64,000 bases of DNA. Origin: Cryptomeria japonica (Eukaryota; Streptophyta; Pinopsida; Cupressales; Cupressaceae). The stretch is from positions 215,064,654 through 215,128,653 of the forward strand of contig NC_081411.1 in NCBI RefSeq assembly GCF_030272615.1, in the 5' to 3' direction. The notes under the pieces were generated by a model. The model made no database searches. It was given only the letters and a program-made list of their open reading frames with translations, and had not been told where the DNA came from. Below, one piece after another: positions 1 to 13,245 of the stretch (the stretch's first letter is position 1; each line of letters begins with the position of its first letter). A program made the position numbers and the translations under genes.

Positions 1-183
1 CTAATGCCTTCTCCGTCGAAACCAAATGTGAAATTATCATCGGAATTTCGATGAATTCGGGCATTTTTAAAAAAATAATAATAATTTTGGTCAAAATATA
101 CCTTCTTTGTCAGAAACCTTCGTTCGAATTCTAGGCCAAATGTATTAGTGCTAGGATTGACACGATTGATTTGATTGGATGCA

Positions 184-2083
184 GGAGTACTTACCTGAGC
201 TTGAGTTGTGGAAGATATTCCTTGTGACACAGAGATTGGACGTAGAGTTGACCTTTGAGGAGCGTGTAACTATTGAGGATATGGGCCTGAGATACATCAT
301 GTACATACTAGAGATCTAGACAAACACCAGGTTGTTGACTTCTTTAGTATAGAGGTGGCACTCTGAGACTTGGTCATTTCATTTATCGACTAGTGACATG
401 TCAGACACATTGGAGGATGCATACATGATACTACAGATTCTGATCCATGGGGATCTTGTAGTCTATGACAAAGAGGGAGATAAGGATGCACTGAGACAAG
501 TTTTTTCGGACCCAGATCTAGAAATGAGATCAGGGCATGTGAGCTGGGAGGTGATGGCTAGCAGTAAATGCAAATTACCGATAGTGGTTGGATGGGTCAT
601 CAATGGTTACTTATGCCCAAATAGAGTGACATGAGGGTTAGCCATTGGGTGGGAGAGGATACTGTAGATCCTAGTGATAGAGCATGGGAGCTTCACATGG
701 GGTCTGTGCATTCTAGCACATCTATACCATGACCTACATTTGTGTACCTTGGTGGTTCTGGGTTGGGTTGTGAGGTGACATTGCTATAAGTGTGGGCATA
801 CGAGCACATCATAGTGACTAGGCTGGTCCACTTTAGAGGCAGAGGGAACATACAACCTTATGTGGGCATACGAGCACATCATAGTGACTAGGCTAGTCCA
901 CTTCGTAGCCACAGATTGGGAAGGTAGACTACTGGAGATGAGTGATTGATGATACAGATAGTGTGATATGGAGACCTTATTTGGATTGTGGTGCCTGGGA
1001 AGAAGATGCAACATAGCTACCATTTTGCTTCAGGAGTAGATATATGATTGGGCAGACTCCTTATATTTTGGATAGACATATGATTGATAGGATGTACAAA
1101 TAGTTTGGGAGGCAACAAAGGATGCCTTGGGGATTAGGAGAGTTCGCACAGATAGTGCGAGACAAAGCTCAGTGGGGGTCGATTTTGTCTTACGATGCTA
1201 TAGTGACACAACTTGAGAAGATGGTGCTGATGCCTTGGGACTTATTGCCAGATATGATAGATGTAGGAATGGATGAGTACACAATGTACTTTGCAACACA
1301 TTCATTTCCCAGGTTAATAGATCCAATTGGGCCGATCATGGTGGAGGATGAGGATGATGATGATGAGGACAGAGGTGGGGGGAGACAGAGGAGATGGAGG
1401 AGAGGAGCACCGAGGAGGATGGTGGGAGGGAGAGGTGGTCCTAAAGGTGGAGGAGAGAGGGCCACAAGAGTAGAGGAAACACATGCAGGGCAGGGGGACA
1501 GGCCACCAAGGCCACCTAGGGGGAGAGGAGGACAACTCCTATAGGTTGGAGGATAGGTGCCAACATAGAGGAAGGGACATAAACAAGAACAGGTACTAGG
1601 GGGACTAGTACAAGTGCAGGGACAAAGATAGGCATAGGATGCATCTGAGCAGGGTGAGTAGGAGGGTTCCCTGGGTGGAGATTAGGAGGATGAGTTGCTA
1701 TCATTGTGAGAGATTGCAGCAGGATACGACGATGAGATCGAGGATCTCGAGAGAGACCTGACTTGATTGAGGTGTCAGCTGGCTAGATGTAGAGGGAGAG
1801 GGACCAAGCTATACAGAGATATACAACTATAGAAGAGACCCTACGAGATGTGAGGGAGATATCTGCAGGTGATATCACAACAGGTTTTGATTTTTGCCTC
1901 CAAGAAGGCGATGAGATAGCCTACTGGAGGAGCCTCTACTATGCAACATTACTGCTAGAGTTGAGGACATGGGGCTATAGGAGAGATTATCATTCTACTA
2001 TGATAGGGAGAAATAGGAGAGCAACATCTAGTGGTAGGGTCATGAGTCCACCTGCACCAGTAGGGGGAGGAGGGGACAAATGA
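184..2083 (+). pseudogene. Plant mobile domain (PMD) protein, degenerate copy 1
   Basis: The translation matches the aminotransferase-like plant mobile domain family (PMD), found in MAIN/MAIL-type plant proteins and in some transposons. The diagnostic block RWHSETWSFHLSTSDM at about 352-400 is followed by TLEDAYMILQILIHGD, the usual position of 'RW.PET.TFHL...T.LEDV..L..LPI.G'. A second block near 690-740 reads WGLCILAHLYHDL, the family's W-G-x-LY-x-L helix. A third near 1095-1200 reads FGRQQRMPWGLGEFAQIV. The frame is broken by stops near 318, 632 and 770 and by frameshifts, so no full protein is made. An acidic run (EDEDDDDED, about 1345-1372) and a Gly/Arg-rich tail follow. Near 1720-1850 comes a charged, coiled-coil-like stretch (DDEIEDLERDLT). 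The GCAG before GAGTACTTACC at 184 could be a splice acceptor, so an upstream exon may lie outside the window. The domain call is firm; whether this was a host gene or transposon cargo is unknown. Confidence 0.8.
791..902 (+). repeat. 70-bp tandem duplication inside PMD copy 1
   Basis: A unit starting TGTGGGCATACGAGCACATC at 791 recurs at 861. The second copy is partial, matching to about 902 with one G/A difference. The spacing is 70 bp, not a multiple of three, so the duplication itself shifts the reading frame of the PMD remnant. Confidence 0.85.
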
Positions 2084-3659
2084 GGTGATCTAGGGGCTAG
2101 ATCTTCAGGAGCTTAGATTCCTTTCGGCTCTGAGGGAGGGTTTTCAACATAGCTCTTTGGGATCCATTTTACATTAGTTTTTGTATGATGATATAGACAC
2201 CTACGGGTGATTTTGTAGCCATATGAGATATTTTGACATCATTGTATTATGACACTGATATTATTTTGATATATATATGAGATGACTCATTCCTTGCGAC
2301 AACTATATGCATGTGTTCCTATGTGATGTTGTATATGATTTATGATGATGTGATATGATTCCATCATTCTATATGATAATGTATGTTACATGTTTTATTA
2401 TGACGCTATAATGATTCAAATATGTACATGATGAAATTCCATATATTTGTTCTTTTTTTTGGATTTTATATGTATGTTATGCATGATGCAAATGTAAAAT
2501 ACAAATGGATCTATAATTATGAATTATTTACTTGATGAAAATACATGATACATTATTTCTATCATTTTATGTTTTATATGATAATGCAAATGCTAGCCAA
2601 TGATATATGCAAGATGTGATGCTACTGTGATATCCATATGTATACATGAAATGAGATATGCTAACATGTGATGATGCAAGTGAAAACTACATAAAGTGCA
2701 GATAATTTTGGCATGTCATTATACTCAATCATGGAATAGCAAGCTTCATGGACCTAGGAAAGGATAATGGAGGTCAGTCAGGGATGGGGGATGGAAGGTA
2801 GAAGTTATGAAAGTGAAAGAGCTTCTTGTGCTTTATCATCATTGAGCTTTATTATGGCAAATAGGCTATGACAATATAGGTATAGGTTCGCCCCTTAAAG
2901 TCATTGTACCCATTTGTATGGAGATTAGATAGTCACAAACAAGGAATGCCCCAATTCATACTAGACTCACAATGTCCTCACATCCTTGGACAAGCTATAG
3001 CATTACTAAGAGACAATCCATAGACAACAAAATAATAGGTGAATCATATCCCATCCTTGCCTTTCTATTCAAAGACATCTTGAAGATAGAATATCTAGTT
3101 AGAGACAACTTGGAAAAGCTAAAGGACATGTCACCAAAAGATAAAATCAAAAGAAAACCAAGACTTGAAACCAATGCACAATGAAATCCTCAAGTTATTT
3201 GTGCTTCTTGCCACATATGTTAACATGTTTGATTTGGTCACAATGCTGTTATCCTGATATAGGAAAAGTAATGCTGAAAACCAGGTTGTTGCCAAAGTCT
3301 GCTCAAAGATTTGATTTGTTGAAAGCCCACTATTGATTGCATCTCATCTGAAACTGACTGAATCCATGAAATTGATACTTTATTGTGAAGAAGAAAGAAA
3401 CTTTATTGCAGATTGGCGATGTAAGATGACATTTTATTATAGATTGTGCGTAGAAAGGAGGAATGAAAAGATAATGCTCCTCAAAACATGTGATGCTCAA
3501 GGTACTGCTTCCTTCACTAGATTTAGGATTTTTCCCAAGTTGTAGATTGGACCCGATTTATTATGAAAGGAAGGGGTGAAAAGGTAGGGTTATTATGAAT
3601 GGCTAACTAATCTTAGGTAGATCAATAACAAGCCATGATGGGAATGGTTAAATTTATTA
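2084..3659. other. Non-coding stretch downstream of PMD copy 1
   Basis: No recognisable gene. From 2200 to 2700 the DNA is rich in ATGATAT-type words and looks like decayed 3' flank. The short open frames at 2972-3184 and 3333-3545 have no recognisable motif and are treated as chance. Confidence 0.4.
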
Positions 3660-3999
3660 TGGATGGATAGGTTGTGAGTGTGTGCAAAGTGAAAGGATGA
3701 GATTGAATCTTGAAGGAATGAGGAGCAGTGTCTCTACACATGGCATCGATAACTCGGTTTTCACCATGGTACTTGCCCAGGGCACCACCGAAGTGATTTT
3801 CACTATTTGGACAAATTTATTTCTCTTTAATTTTTCCAAATTTTTCATTTTGTTTGTGTCACAAGGGATCTGTTTGCCAGGTTTTCACCAAGTAATGATT
3901 TTTATTTTTATGATTTTTTTTTTTGTATTTTTTATATTTTTTTGATTTTTTTTATATTTTTGACAATGGGATATTCTGAAAAACTAGGTGAAAAACATG

Positions 4000-4596
4000 T
4001 GAAGGTGCATGTTGTTGATATGATCCTCCAAAGGTTCTCCATTTGGTGTTGAGAGATGATATGCACCTGATCCATAAACTATTGTGATGACGTAAGGACC
4101 AAGCCAATTTGGTTCAAACTTTCCCTTTTTCTCTTTGTCTTGCTAATTTTTTAGGATTTTCTTTGAGAACTAAGTCACCCACCTCAAATGTGGAAGGCTT
4201 TACCTTATAATTGTAACTGTGTTGTTCCTTGGTTGAATGATGTGTAGATCCATTGGTTTTCTTCCTTGATGAAGGAACTAAGGTAGAAGTACTAATGTGT
4301 GGACTACGCTTGCCCATATGCATGTCACCTAAAGAAGTTTGGACATCTCTGATAACAAAGTCCTTCAAGGAAGTTCTATTAAAGGTCAATTGATGTGATA
4401 TATTTCCAAAAGGGAATGGATGTGTGGAACAAGTGGATGACTTATGAAGGCTTATGATTGCGAAAAGAAGTGAATGTAGCATGGCATGATGGAGACTTAG
4501 GATCAACAAGTATATCTTTTGACTTATAATTTTAGAACTTTTGCCCCCAGTTTTTTTGACATTAGGGGAGATCAAATCTTGTTCTTTTTTCTTCAT
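4000..4596 (-). pseudogene. Ty3/gypsy integrase C-terminal region
   Basis: The minus-strand frame ends in FEVGDLVLKENPK, then KFEPNWLGPYVI-like residues, then GEPL near 4030. This is the canonical C-terminal tail of gypsy integrases ('F.VGDLVL.....G.F...W.GPY.V'). A stop falls just downstream of the 4114 frame, and the remaining family residues are read in a second frame down to about 4000, so at least one frameshift is present. No HHCC or DDE integrase core lies upstream. The stretch 4200-4596 (His/Ser-rich) is poorly conserved linker. The tail motif is firm; its exact limits are not. Confidence 0.8.
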
Positions 4597-5189
4597 AGGA
4601 TTTTTATCCTTGACTTTAATTTTTGCAGAGCAAAATAGATTTTGATTTTGATTTGGACTAAAGGACTTTTCTTTATTTTTTACTTTTAGATTTTTCTTTT
4701 CAAGGCTTGATTTTTGATCCCTAAAATTAGTAAGGGCTCTTGTGATTCTTGTTGATCCAAGTCTAGGAGATGAGTGGAAATGGAATGTGTGAATGAAATG
4801 GTAAGACTATAGGAGTTCTCAAGAGGGTTGGCGATATATTCAATAGATTCTATGTTGGAACCACTCTTAGGACTATTGATATCAAGAGCTACTTACACCA
4901 CTAGAGGAGATTTTCATTCAAACTTAGTAGCCACAACACTAGGTGGTTCACACCCAATTCCTTGATATTAAAAATTGTTTGTAGGTTGTTCTTGTCAACT
5001 AAATATCTTAGGAAATAGTGAGAGCTGATCAACATGAAAGATATACACACCACATCCCATGTATTTAACCTTGAATTTTTCTTTGAGCTCTCCTTGTTTT
5101 GATGTAGAAGCTTTCAAGGATTCTGGATCAACATATGCTGATGATGTAGTTTCTTCTCTATTAATTGGAATTATTATCTCTGATCTTGG
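4597..5189. other. Deletion scar region between protease and integrase tail
   Basis: About 590 bp lies where roughly 3 kb of RT/RNase H/integrase would be expected. I could not recognise RT motifs (no YVDD-like box) on either strand. It is either very diverged pol sequence or filler joined by deletion. Confidence 0.45.
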
Positions 5190-5549
5190 TCATAGGTTAT
5201 TGCTATATATGAACGGATTTGGATCACCTTTTATTGTTACTTCAACTCCATTGTAAGGAAATTTGATGCATTGATGATGTGTTGATGGTACTGCTCTCAT
5301 TTCATGAATCCACAGATGTCCCAAAAGTATTTTGTATATGAGATCCAAATCAAGGACTTGACAAACCACATCCTTGGTTATGGGCCCAACGCTTAAAGGT
5401 AGGGTGACTATTCCTTTAGATGAACATTCTTCGTCATCATATGTTTTGATGGTGATTTTATTTTTTAAATCCACAACATGTTCAAAGTATCTCAATTGTT
5501 TAATAGTATTCAATGTACAAATGTTGAGACCTGCTCCTCCATCTATCAA
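5190..5549 (-). pseudogene. Ty3/gypsy retropepsin-type aspartic protease
   Basis: This open frame of about 119 codons starts MIDGGAGLNICT. It matches the gypsy protease active-site loop, usually D-[ST]-G-A, with the Ser/Thr replaced by Gly. It continues with a hydrophobic, YDDEEC-containing middle and then LLGHLWIHEMRAVPST, the family's C-terminal 'LLGRPW.H...AVPSTLHQ' block. The family's role is to cut the Gag-Pol polyprotein. The Asp is kept, but the following Ser/Thr is missing and the normal GRPW is GHLW, so activity is doubtful. Upstream, in the same direction, lies the gag-pol linker. The frame is open over the domain although its surroundings are broken. Confidence 0.85.
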
Positions 5550-5725
5550 GAATCATTTGATGTGGATCCTATGGAGAAAGGCGTAAATGTGGAGAGGTAC
5601 ATTGTGTGGTTGGCGTATGGATGCATCATTGACTTCTGTGAATTTAAGGCAATGTGGAGTATAAAGATATCCCAACATGGCTTGAAACTGGTCCACATTC
5701 AGATCAATGGGTACATAGGTCTCTC

Positions 5726-6148
5726 TCAATGCTTTATCAAGAATGGCCTTAGTGAAGGTGATATATACAAAAACTCAAGGATGGAAATGAGGGCGGGTGT
5801 CTTCCCTAACTGGTCTACTAGATCATACTCATTCTTGGTGGATGATGAAGTTGTGGTCTTGGATGGAATTCCTTGCAAGGTGACTTTACCTTGATGGGTT
5901 GTGACATTACATTCTAAGGTTTCGTCTTTAGATGATGGTCCAATGCCTTTTAAAAAATCTTTACTCTTTCGGGTACAACCTTGGGGAATTTTGTCCTTTA
6001 TGATAATGGTAGAAACATGATTGTCCATTGAAATGTGGTTAACAGTCGAGTCATAATCATAGGACATGTTAGTATAATTGGCTTGATTATCTATTTTGGC
6101 TTTTTCTTTATCATATTTAGGGAATGGCTCCTTAAACTCCTTAAACAT
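5726..6148 (-). pseudogene. Ty3/gypsy gag-to-protease linker
   Basis: An open frame of 140 codons contains YDLVDQLGKTPALISILEFL followed by ISPSLRP. This is the typical linker just before the protease in plant Tat/Athila-group elements ('Y.LVDQL.KTPA.ISL.ELL..SP.HR'). It carries no catalytic domain. It sits between the zinc-knuckle end of gag (6209-6394) and the protease (5549), as expected. Confidence 0.75.
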
Positions 6149-6208
6149 CGTATGTTCCTCATTGGAGGTATGACCATCAAATTCTATTTCACCCTTGTCA
6201 ATAAGATC

Positions 6209-8092
6209 CTATATAATATCCTTTAATCTATGGCAATAGCTATTTTTGTGTCCTTTGCTCTTATGATATTCACAATACTCGTCATCATTCCACCATGTAG
6301 GTTTTACTTTTGGTTCATAAGGTGGATTACTAGGTAGCGTTGTGAGCTTATTTGCAAACAATTTCTTGAATTCTATCTCTTTTGGCTCTCCCAATGAAGT
6401 GTATTTCCTTCAAGGATTTGATAGGCTTTAAGTGTTCACTTGATTGTTTGCATTGGATGAACTTGCATTGGGGAAAGCCATTTTTGGTTTTACAATATTT
6501 GCATCTACTACCCCATCATTAACTGTGTTCTTATTTTTGTTCCAAAAGTGGGGCTTGTCTTTCCCATTTGATTACTCTTTGTTTTCTTTGAGTTGCTTTA
6601 TGACACCTTGTTGAATAAGGACTTTTTCTGTTCCCAATCCTTTCTCAATGACTTCATTAAAAGTAGATAAACAAGCTTTTCTTATCTCATATCCAATATC
6701 CTTGTTGACATTTTGAGTGAACATTTCTACCATTTGTTTTTGTGGGATATCACAAGAGCATTGACTAGCAAGACCTTTCCATCACTATAAGAATGAAGTA
6801 AAAGATTCTTCATTTTTCAGCTTAGTATTGCATAAGGTGGTCAGTGACACATCTGTTTCAATGTTGTATGAGAATTATTGTATGGAATCCTTTGCTAAAT
6901 CAATCCATTATTTGACTCTAGGTTGGAGTTGAGAGAACCATTCCATAGCTTGTCCACCTAAAATTTGTGGGAACAATCTCATCAATTAAGTTTCTTCTCT
7001 TGCAACCTTAATTGAAGTTGTGAAAAATTCTCTTATGTGTGCCTTAAGATCCCCTTTGCCTTTATATTTATAAAATTTCAGTGTCACAAAATGTGGAGGA
7101 AATGGAGGCATTGGAATACTTCTATAAAATGGGTAAGGACATATACTTTCATTGTATATTGTTGCTTTGGTGTATTGATGTCTGCCATTTTCTTTTGTAA
7201 ATCCTTGATTTGTTGTTGCAAGTCATTCTTGGGTGGTGTCTTTTCTCTTTGAGCTAGTCCCATGCCTGAGCCACTGGGTGGAGGAGGAGGGATACAATAC
7301 CTATATGGATGGTATTGATCATAAATGTGTTCATATGGAGGAGGGACATAGTTATAGCTTGGATACAAACCACTTGGTATAGTGTTGTAATAAGGAGCAC
7401 TAGGTCTAGGTTGATACATGTCATGACCATGAGGATAGGAGGTATCAAAAGAGTGATCTTGAGTATTGCCCCCAATTCTGACATGGGGTCTCTTCATGTC
7501 ATGATTTTGAATGTTCACTTGAGCATAATTGTATGCATTGGTATGGTCTTGGTTATCATCAGAAGCATGTGTAGTGGTAGTTCTTCTCCATGGGAAAGGA
7601 CGATTGTGTGATTGTTCATGAGAGTTCCTAGTAAAATTGACATTAGAATAGGTATTGAGAACTTCTATTTTTTGAAATAAGGATGAAGGTGACTTAGGCA
7701 CAAAACTCTCTCTCCTATTACCACCATTATGTCATCTAGGATTTGCATTTGTTTGATTTCCTTGTTCGGGGTCCTCTTCTATAATTTATGTCATATCAAA
7801 ATCACGAGGTAGCTTCATTCTAGTTTGCACCATTACTTGAAAGAAGTATTGTCTATCTCTTCTCATGATTTCTTCAACCAATCTATTGAACCTTGGGTCT
7901 ATGGTATTTTATTCAATGTTTGCGGAAGTGATAGATGAATTTTCATTATAATTGTTGTTCTTATTGTCTTGTATATCACTGTGATTATCAAATGGGTTGT
8001 AAAATTCCTCTCCATCATACTCATAGGTTTGAGAGATCTTAGACCTTCATTGGCTTCTCTTCTAGACCTTTAGGAATGGTTTTCAACCATGA
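6209..8092 (-). pseudogene. Ty3/gypsy Gag (capsid and zinc-knuckle region), frameshifted
   Basis: The minus strand encodes Gag in pieces. The N-terminus (about 8092-7700, RSRREANEGLRS) has several frameshifts. A Pro/Tyr/His-rich stretch (7701-7084) includes YRYCIPPPPPSGSG and ends in a short coiled coil (LQQQIKDLQKKMADI). The capsid region (about 7080-6560) shows LMRLFPQILGGQAMEWF, FSYNIETDVSL and CDIPQKQMVEMF, all hallmarks of plant retrotransposon Gag. The C-terminal frame (6394-6209) has YCEYHKSKGHKNSYCHRL, a zinc-knuckle-like Cys/His cluster. Gag packages element RNA in cytoplasmic particles. Stops interrupt the capsid region; one pair (TAG, TGA near 6785) replaces the usual Gln-Arg and fits C-to-T decay. 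Confidence 0.85.
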
Positions 8093-8589
8093 ACTTGATC
8101 TTGGCTAAAAATAAAAGATGGAAGCAAATGTGAAGACTGTGGAAGACCAAGAAACGATATGAGATGGAAAGAATCTAGGGTTGTCTTGCAATGTCCAAAA
8201 TGTAGGATCTAAAGTAAGGTGTAGCTTCCAAAAAGATGATAGATCTCTTGATCAGGTAAGTTGACCTTGACTAAAGATGACCAAATGGGACCCTAAGATG
8301 ATAGATCTGATGTGGGAACCACTTATTGATATGCTATAGCAAGTTTGCAAGATATGATGAGGACAACAAAGAAACCTTTTGAGTCTAGTTTGGAAAATAT
8401 ATATGAGGGATTGCAAATGATGGAAAATGATAGATAAATGTGTGATCAAGACTGGTTGACTGAAAATGATAAATCCCTATAGGAAATGCCTTAGAATCTC
8501 TTTTGAATCTCAAAACTTAAGCCCATTTTTTTCTTCTCTTTTTCAAGTTTTTGCAAAATGTTGTTCTAAACACAAGTGTAGTATAAGTA

Positions 8590-10200
8590 AACCTAGACAT
8601 GATTTCTAATCAGAGACATAGTCACAATGAACATAGACACAATTTCTGATAACAATAACAAATTCAAAAAAAATAGACTCAATTCTGCCCTGTGCAAATG
8701 CGCTTTCCCAACAGAGATGCAATTTATGATAACCTAGATGCAGTGTCTCAAAATGTTGACAGTTTTCTGATAAAATGTGATAGTATAATTCTTTGATACC
8801 CAAATGTGATTGTGCCCTGCGTAGATGTACATTTCTGACACAGACACGATTTAATTTGACAAAAACATGATTTTAAAAATGTTTTGCAATTCTGTCCAAT
8901 TGCGAAGTTGTTGAATGTGACCAAATCTAAATATTTTGACTTTTAGTGACAAGAAATCACATCAAATAATGAAGACACAATGTCTAAAGGTGTTTGTCTG
9001 ATTTGAAATAAAAACATGCAAGCACAAATCCTAAGGTTGGCTAGGACAATACCTGTTGGATCTCACTTATTTTCCCAACTACGCTTATTCAAAGCAGATA
9101 CTTAGATGCTTGACACCACTGGCTCCACTCCATGACACTCACTTCTTCGGGGTAGACAAGAACTAGTCCCCATGAAAAATCCCCATTGCAAACTTTGTAT
9201 CTCTACTAAGAATCGTAAGAATGTGAGACGACATTAGAGGTCCAACCTCTTGTACCAACAACTAGAAGATTTTTGGCTTCTAAAAAGGGATTTTTAGTAA
9301 GGGCATCCGTTCAAGTGGCCATAATTAGCAATGTGTTATGCTCCATTAAGGAAGGCCTCCTAGTCTTGTAGAGGTTACACTCCACAAGGTTTTATGTGTC
9401 ACACAGTCACTAAGGGACTCATAGCACTATTATGGCAGCGTGTAACACTCAATGCTTGCAACTTTCATCACAAACACTTTTATTTATAGTGGTTTAGAAG
9501 AGCTTGACTTTAGCTTGTTACCACTTGGGTCGTTCCCTCTCACTTGGCCTTATGGGCTACTCGAGAGGCAGTCCCTCCTATCTAAATAGAATATTATAAT
9601 AATTTCTCTTACACCCAAGATCTAATGGAAGGTGAGGGGAGAGGATACGTTTGTTATCAACTCGAGGGTTATAAACATAAAATGTGCAAAGTGCACCAAA
9701 CACTTCAAACAAGTTGTTTTAACCTCAAATGAAAAAGAAATGTGACCCTAATTAGACTGAAAATCCAAAGACACACCTAGATTACCGCTGCAACAAGTGA
9801 TTAGTAGTTTTGATAGATTAACCCCACCTACAAGCATAGTAGTTAGCTAAATTTTAAAAATCCAAATCCAAATGTGAAAGGGGGGCCTTCGACAAGACGA
9901 TATTCACTCTTTTTAATAGTTGTACCACTTCGTTAGTCCAATGCAAGGGGTTAGGCCAAAATCAAATTAAAAAACCCTAAAAAATAAAAAAAGATGCCAA
10001 AAAATAAAAACAAGGACGTGATTATACTGAACTCAGATGCAATTTCTGAGCACAAACACAAAAATGTAAAACACAAATGCGAAATCAGAAATTTGAAACT
10101 TGCAAAATAGACATAAAACCCAGACGTGAAAACAAGTGACACAGATGCGATTACTGGTAAAAAATGTGGCAATATAAGTCACAAACACAATTTCCTGAAA
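8590..10200 (-). repeat. Degenerate short-motif repeats in the gypsy leader
   Basis: A loosely conserved word near ACAGAYRCRATTTCTGA recurs at about 8595, 8635, 8712, 8842, 10034, 10141 and 10181, with shorter matches between. The copies form two blocks (8590-8880 and 10010-10200) on either side of about 1.1 kb of unrelated-looking DNA. They lie between the 5' LTR (from 11111) and gag, where Tat-group elements often carry tandem repeats. Copies differ at several positions, so this is an old array. Confidence 0.5.
8881..10020. other. Unassigned DNA in the gypsy leader
   Basis: No coding similarity recognised. It may be the rest of the element's 5' leader or a separate insertion separating the two motif blocks. 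I found no clear tRNA primer-binding site here, so the inner end of the 5' LTR could not be fixed. Confidence 0.35.
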
Positions 10201-10439
10201 CTTGCACCAACAACAATAGAAAATATAGAAAAGCGAAAAAGATCCTGCACAAACTCAAAAATATGATGGACATATGTTGTTTCAAGATCTGGAACCTGCA
10301 AAAACCAAAACACGAAAAATAGAAAGCACAGATGCAAAAATAGAATGTAGACACATAAAAACCAGTTGTAGGCATGAAATACATCAGAATCGTCACAAAC
10401 CCAACCTGCAACTTCACCAAAAAACTAGATCTACAAATA

Positions 10440-11111
10440 AAATGTTAGAAATAAAAGGGACAAGAGTCCCATCGGGCATGCCAAAATGTATATGGAGAAA
10501 ATATGATGATGAAAAACTATTGTAAAACCATAAAGATCCAACCACAAACAATCTAAGTCCTATAATGAAATATCCACCATACACCAATAGAGATACCTAA
10601 GATCATGCAAATCATCAATAAAAAATATTACCATTCACATGTCAAGTAGGGTTTGAATCTCCATTGTCTCCTATTTCCATTGATTTGTTTAATATGTTTT
10701 CTCTCAGATTTCATGTGTGCAGAAGAGATCAATAAAGAATGGATTATGGTTGATAGGTTGATCGCAAGATGACTTGATTTCATAAGATTGATTAGGCACA
10801 TTGATTAGGGTTGAAAAGGAAGAGGGCATCCTCCTATATAGAGAGCACTGCAGGAAATAGAAAGATAAGATTAAGAGGTGTAAAGATAAATGGTCGGCTA
10901 GGATTAAAGGGTAGGTAAAAGAAATAAGGAAATAATGAAAGGGTAGGTGGTGTAGGAATTAAGAGATGAATAACACATGCCATGGGTAGAAAAGGCTAAT
11001 GAATTAATTAAATAAATAAAGATTTATTTAATTAGTAGAAGACTTGGGTTAAAATAATTAAATAAATAAAAATATTTATTTAATTAAAGAGGACAATTTT
11101 AGGTTTCTACA
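10440..11111 (-). mobile_element. 5' LTR of the minus-strand gypsy element (inner edge uncertain)
   Basis: Read on the minus strand, the sequence starts TGTAGAAACCTAAAATTGTC at 11111. Two AT-rich TTTAATTAAATAAAT-like blocks follow (11045-11095 and 10997-11035), and then a TATA box (TATATAGGAGG at about 10842-10832) with downstream leader. Start at TG, TATA placement and orientation agree with gag lying further along the same strand. The inner limit near 10440 is a guess, because neither a second LTR nor a primer-binding site could be found. Confidence 0.6.
10832..10842 (-). promoter_or_regulatory. TATA box of the gypsy 5' LTR
   Basis: TATATAGGAGG on the minus strand, about 270 bp inside the LTR start, followed by a pyrimidine-rich leader (GCCCTCTTCC). 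This is the expected U3 promoter position for a plant LTR. Confidence 0.5.
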
Positions 11112-11814
11112 GTGTGCATACTTAAAAATCAATTACTTCATCTACTTATGACATTGAGACATATGAGACTCTGTCATGCCTTATGGAAATGGCCTCCCTC
11201 TATGGTCCTAGTTTTCACATCTTAGCTAAAAGTGAATTTAATGGCAATGGTTGTGGCACAAATGAGTAAGGGATAAAATTTCCTTTAGAGAATCATATTT
11301 GTGAGACATCTTTTGAACTTGGATATAATCCCTCTAAGCCCACCAAAGCATCCAAGAGATCATCTCTCAATGTGAATGTTATATTTTCCTCTAATTCTCT
11401 TAATTTGATGGATCCTCAATTGATTAATTATGACTCTCATCCACTTTCCACTAACATATTTTCTACTGATGATTCCTTGCTTGAGTTTTTAAGATTAAAT
11501 GACTATCTTCCTCATTATCATCATAATCATGGATTTCCTTATTGTTTAAATGTTGAAGCATACTTTGGGAAATACACTAAATTAGAAAGTGATAATGAAG
11601 AGATGATTCATGAATTCCCTCAACTGATGGATGTTCCACAACAAAGTAATATTCTTATGAGTGATATCATTGATGTTAAAATGGATCCTTACAATGATGA
11701 GAAAATCATAAATATTGGGAAGCATTTAAGTGATGATGAATAAAATGAGTACTCTTCTCTATTACATGAAATTCCCAAAATATTTTCTTGGATTTATTTA
11801 GATATGTTTGGCAT

Positions 11815-11830
<16 letters not shown>
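11112..11830 (+). pseudogene. Ty3/gypsy linker fragment upstream of RT (plus strand)
   Basis: The longest open frame (11372-11743) is acidic and Asp/His/Asn-rich. It ends KIINIGKHLSDDE; one stop later the same frame reads IFSWIYLDMFGIDP. These are the standard sequences just before reverse transcriptase in plant gypsy elements ('..INIG..L...E...LL....D.FAWSY.DMPGIDP'). The fragment abuts the 5' LTR of the minus-strand gypsy at 11111 and runs into GA-rich DNA at about 11820. It is therefore truncated on both sides and belongs to a different element. Reading through the stop near 11741 is my inference from the family order. Confidence 0.7.
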
Positions 11831-12960
<1,130 letters not shown>

Positions 12961-13118
12961 ATCTCATAAAATCTAAAATCTACATTATGACTCCTAGAGA
13001 TCTGAAATCACTCTCAAACATCTTGACAATATATACATAAATATAACTTAAAGTATAAGAAAGATAAAAGACAAAGACAAAATATAACTATTATCCTCGA
13101 TTTTCACATTACAAAAAT
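12961..13118. other. Spacer before family X copy 1
   Basis: No gene seen. It contains a short inverted repeat, CCTCGATTTT...AAAATCGAGG (13096-13123). Similarity between the two family X units begins at about 13119. Confidence 0.4.
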
Positions 13119-13245
13119 CGAGGGTACCCCACAAATTTTTCACACAATTATGGTTTCAAAGCTCTATTCATGCTTTATGAGACATTTTGTTGTAGTGAGC
13201 ACATTTTTTTCCCCTAATTCTCTTTTTTCACTTAAGTGTGAAATT

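Larger units (their letters stand above)
3660..11111 (-). mobile_element. Ty3/gypsy retrotransposon (Tat/Athila-like), internally deleted, 3' LTR not found
   Basis: On the minus strand the order is 5' LTR (starting at 11111), long leader, gag (about 8092-6209), linker (6148-5726), protease (5549-5190), then directly the integrase C-terminus (4596-4000). The roughly 2.5-3 kb that should encode reverse transcriptase, RNase H and the integrase core is absent; only about 600 bp lie between protease and integrase tail. No second copy of the LTR appears between 1 and 4000, so the 3' end is lost or very diverged, and the left limit given is approximate. The element is dead by itself. The residual order fits an old element hit by an internal deletion, or a non-autonomous derivative; a related intact copy would tell which. 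Confidence 0.75.

Noticed and set aside
3678-11116. GTGTG at 3678-3682 and at 11112-11116 as a target duplication of the minus-strand gypsy
   Set aside because: The left site is in a GTGTG-rich run and no LTR sequence adjoins it, so the match is probably chance.
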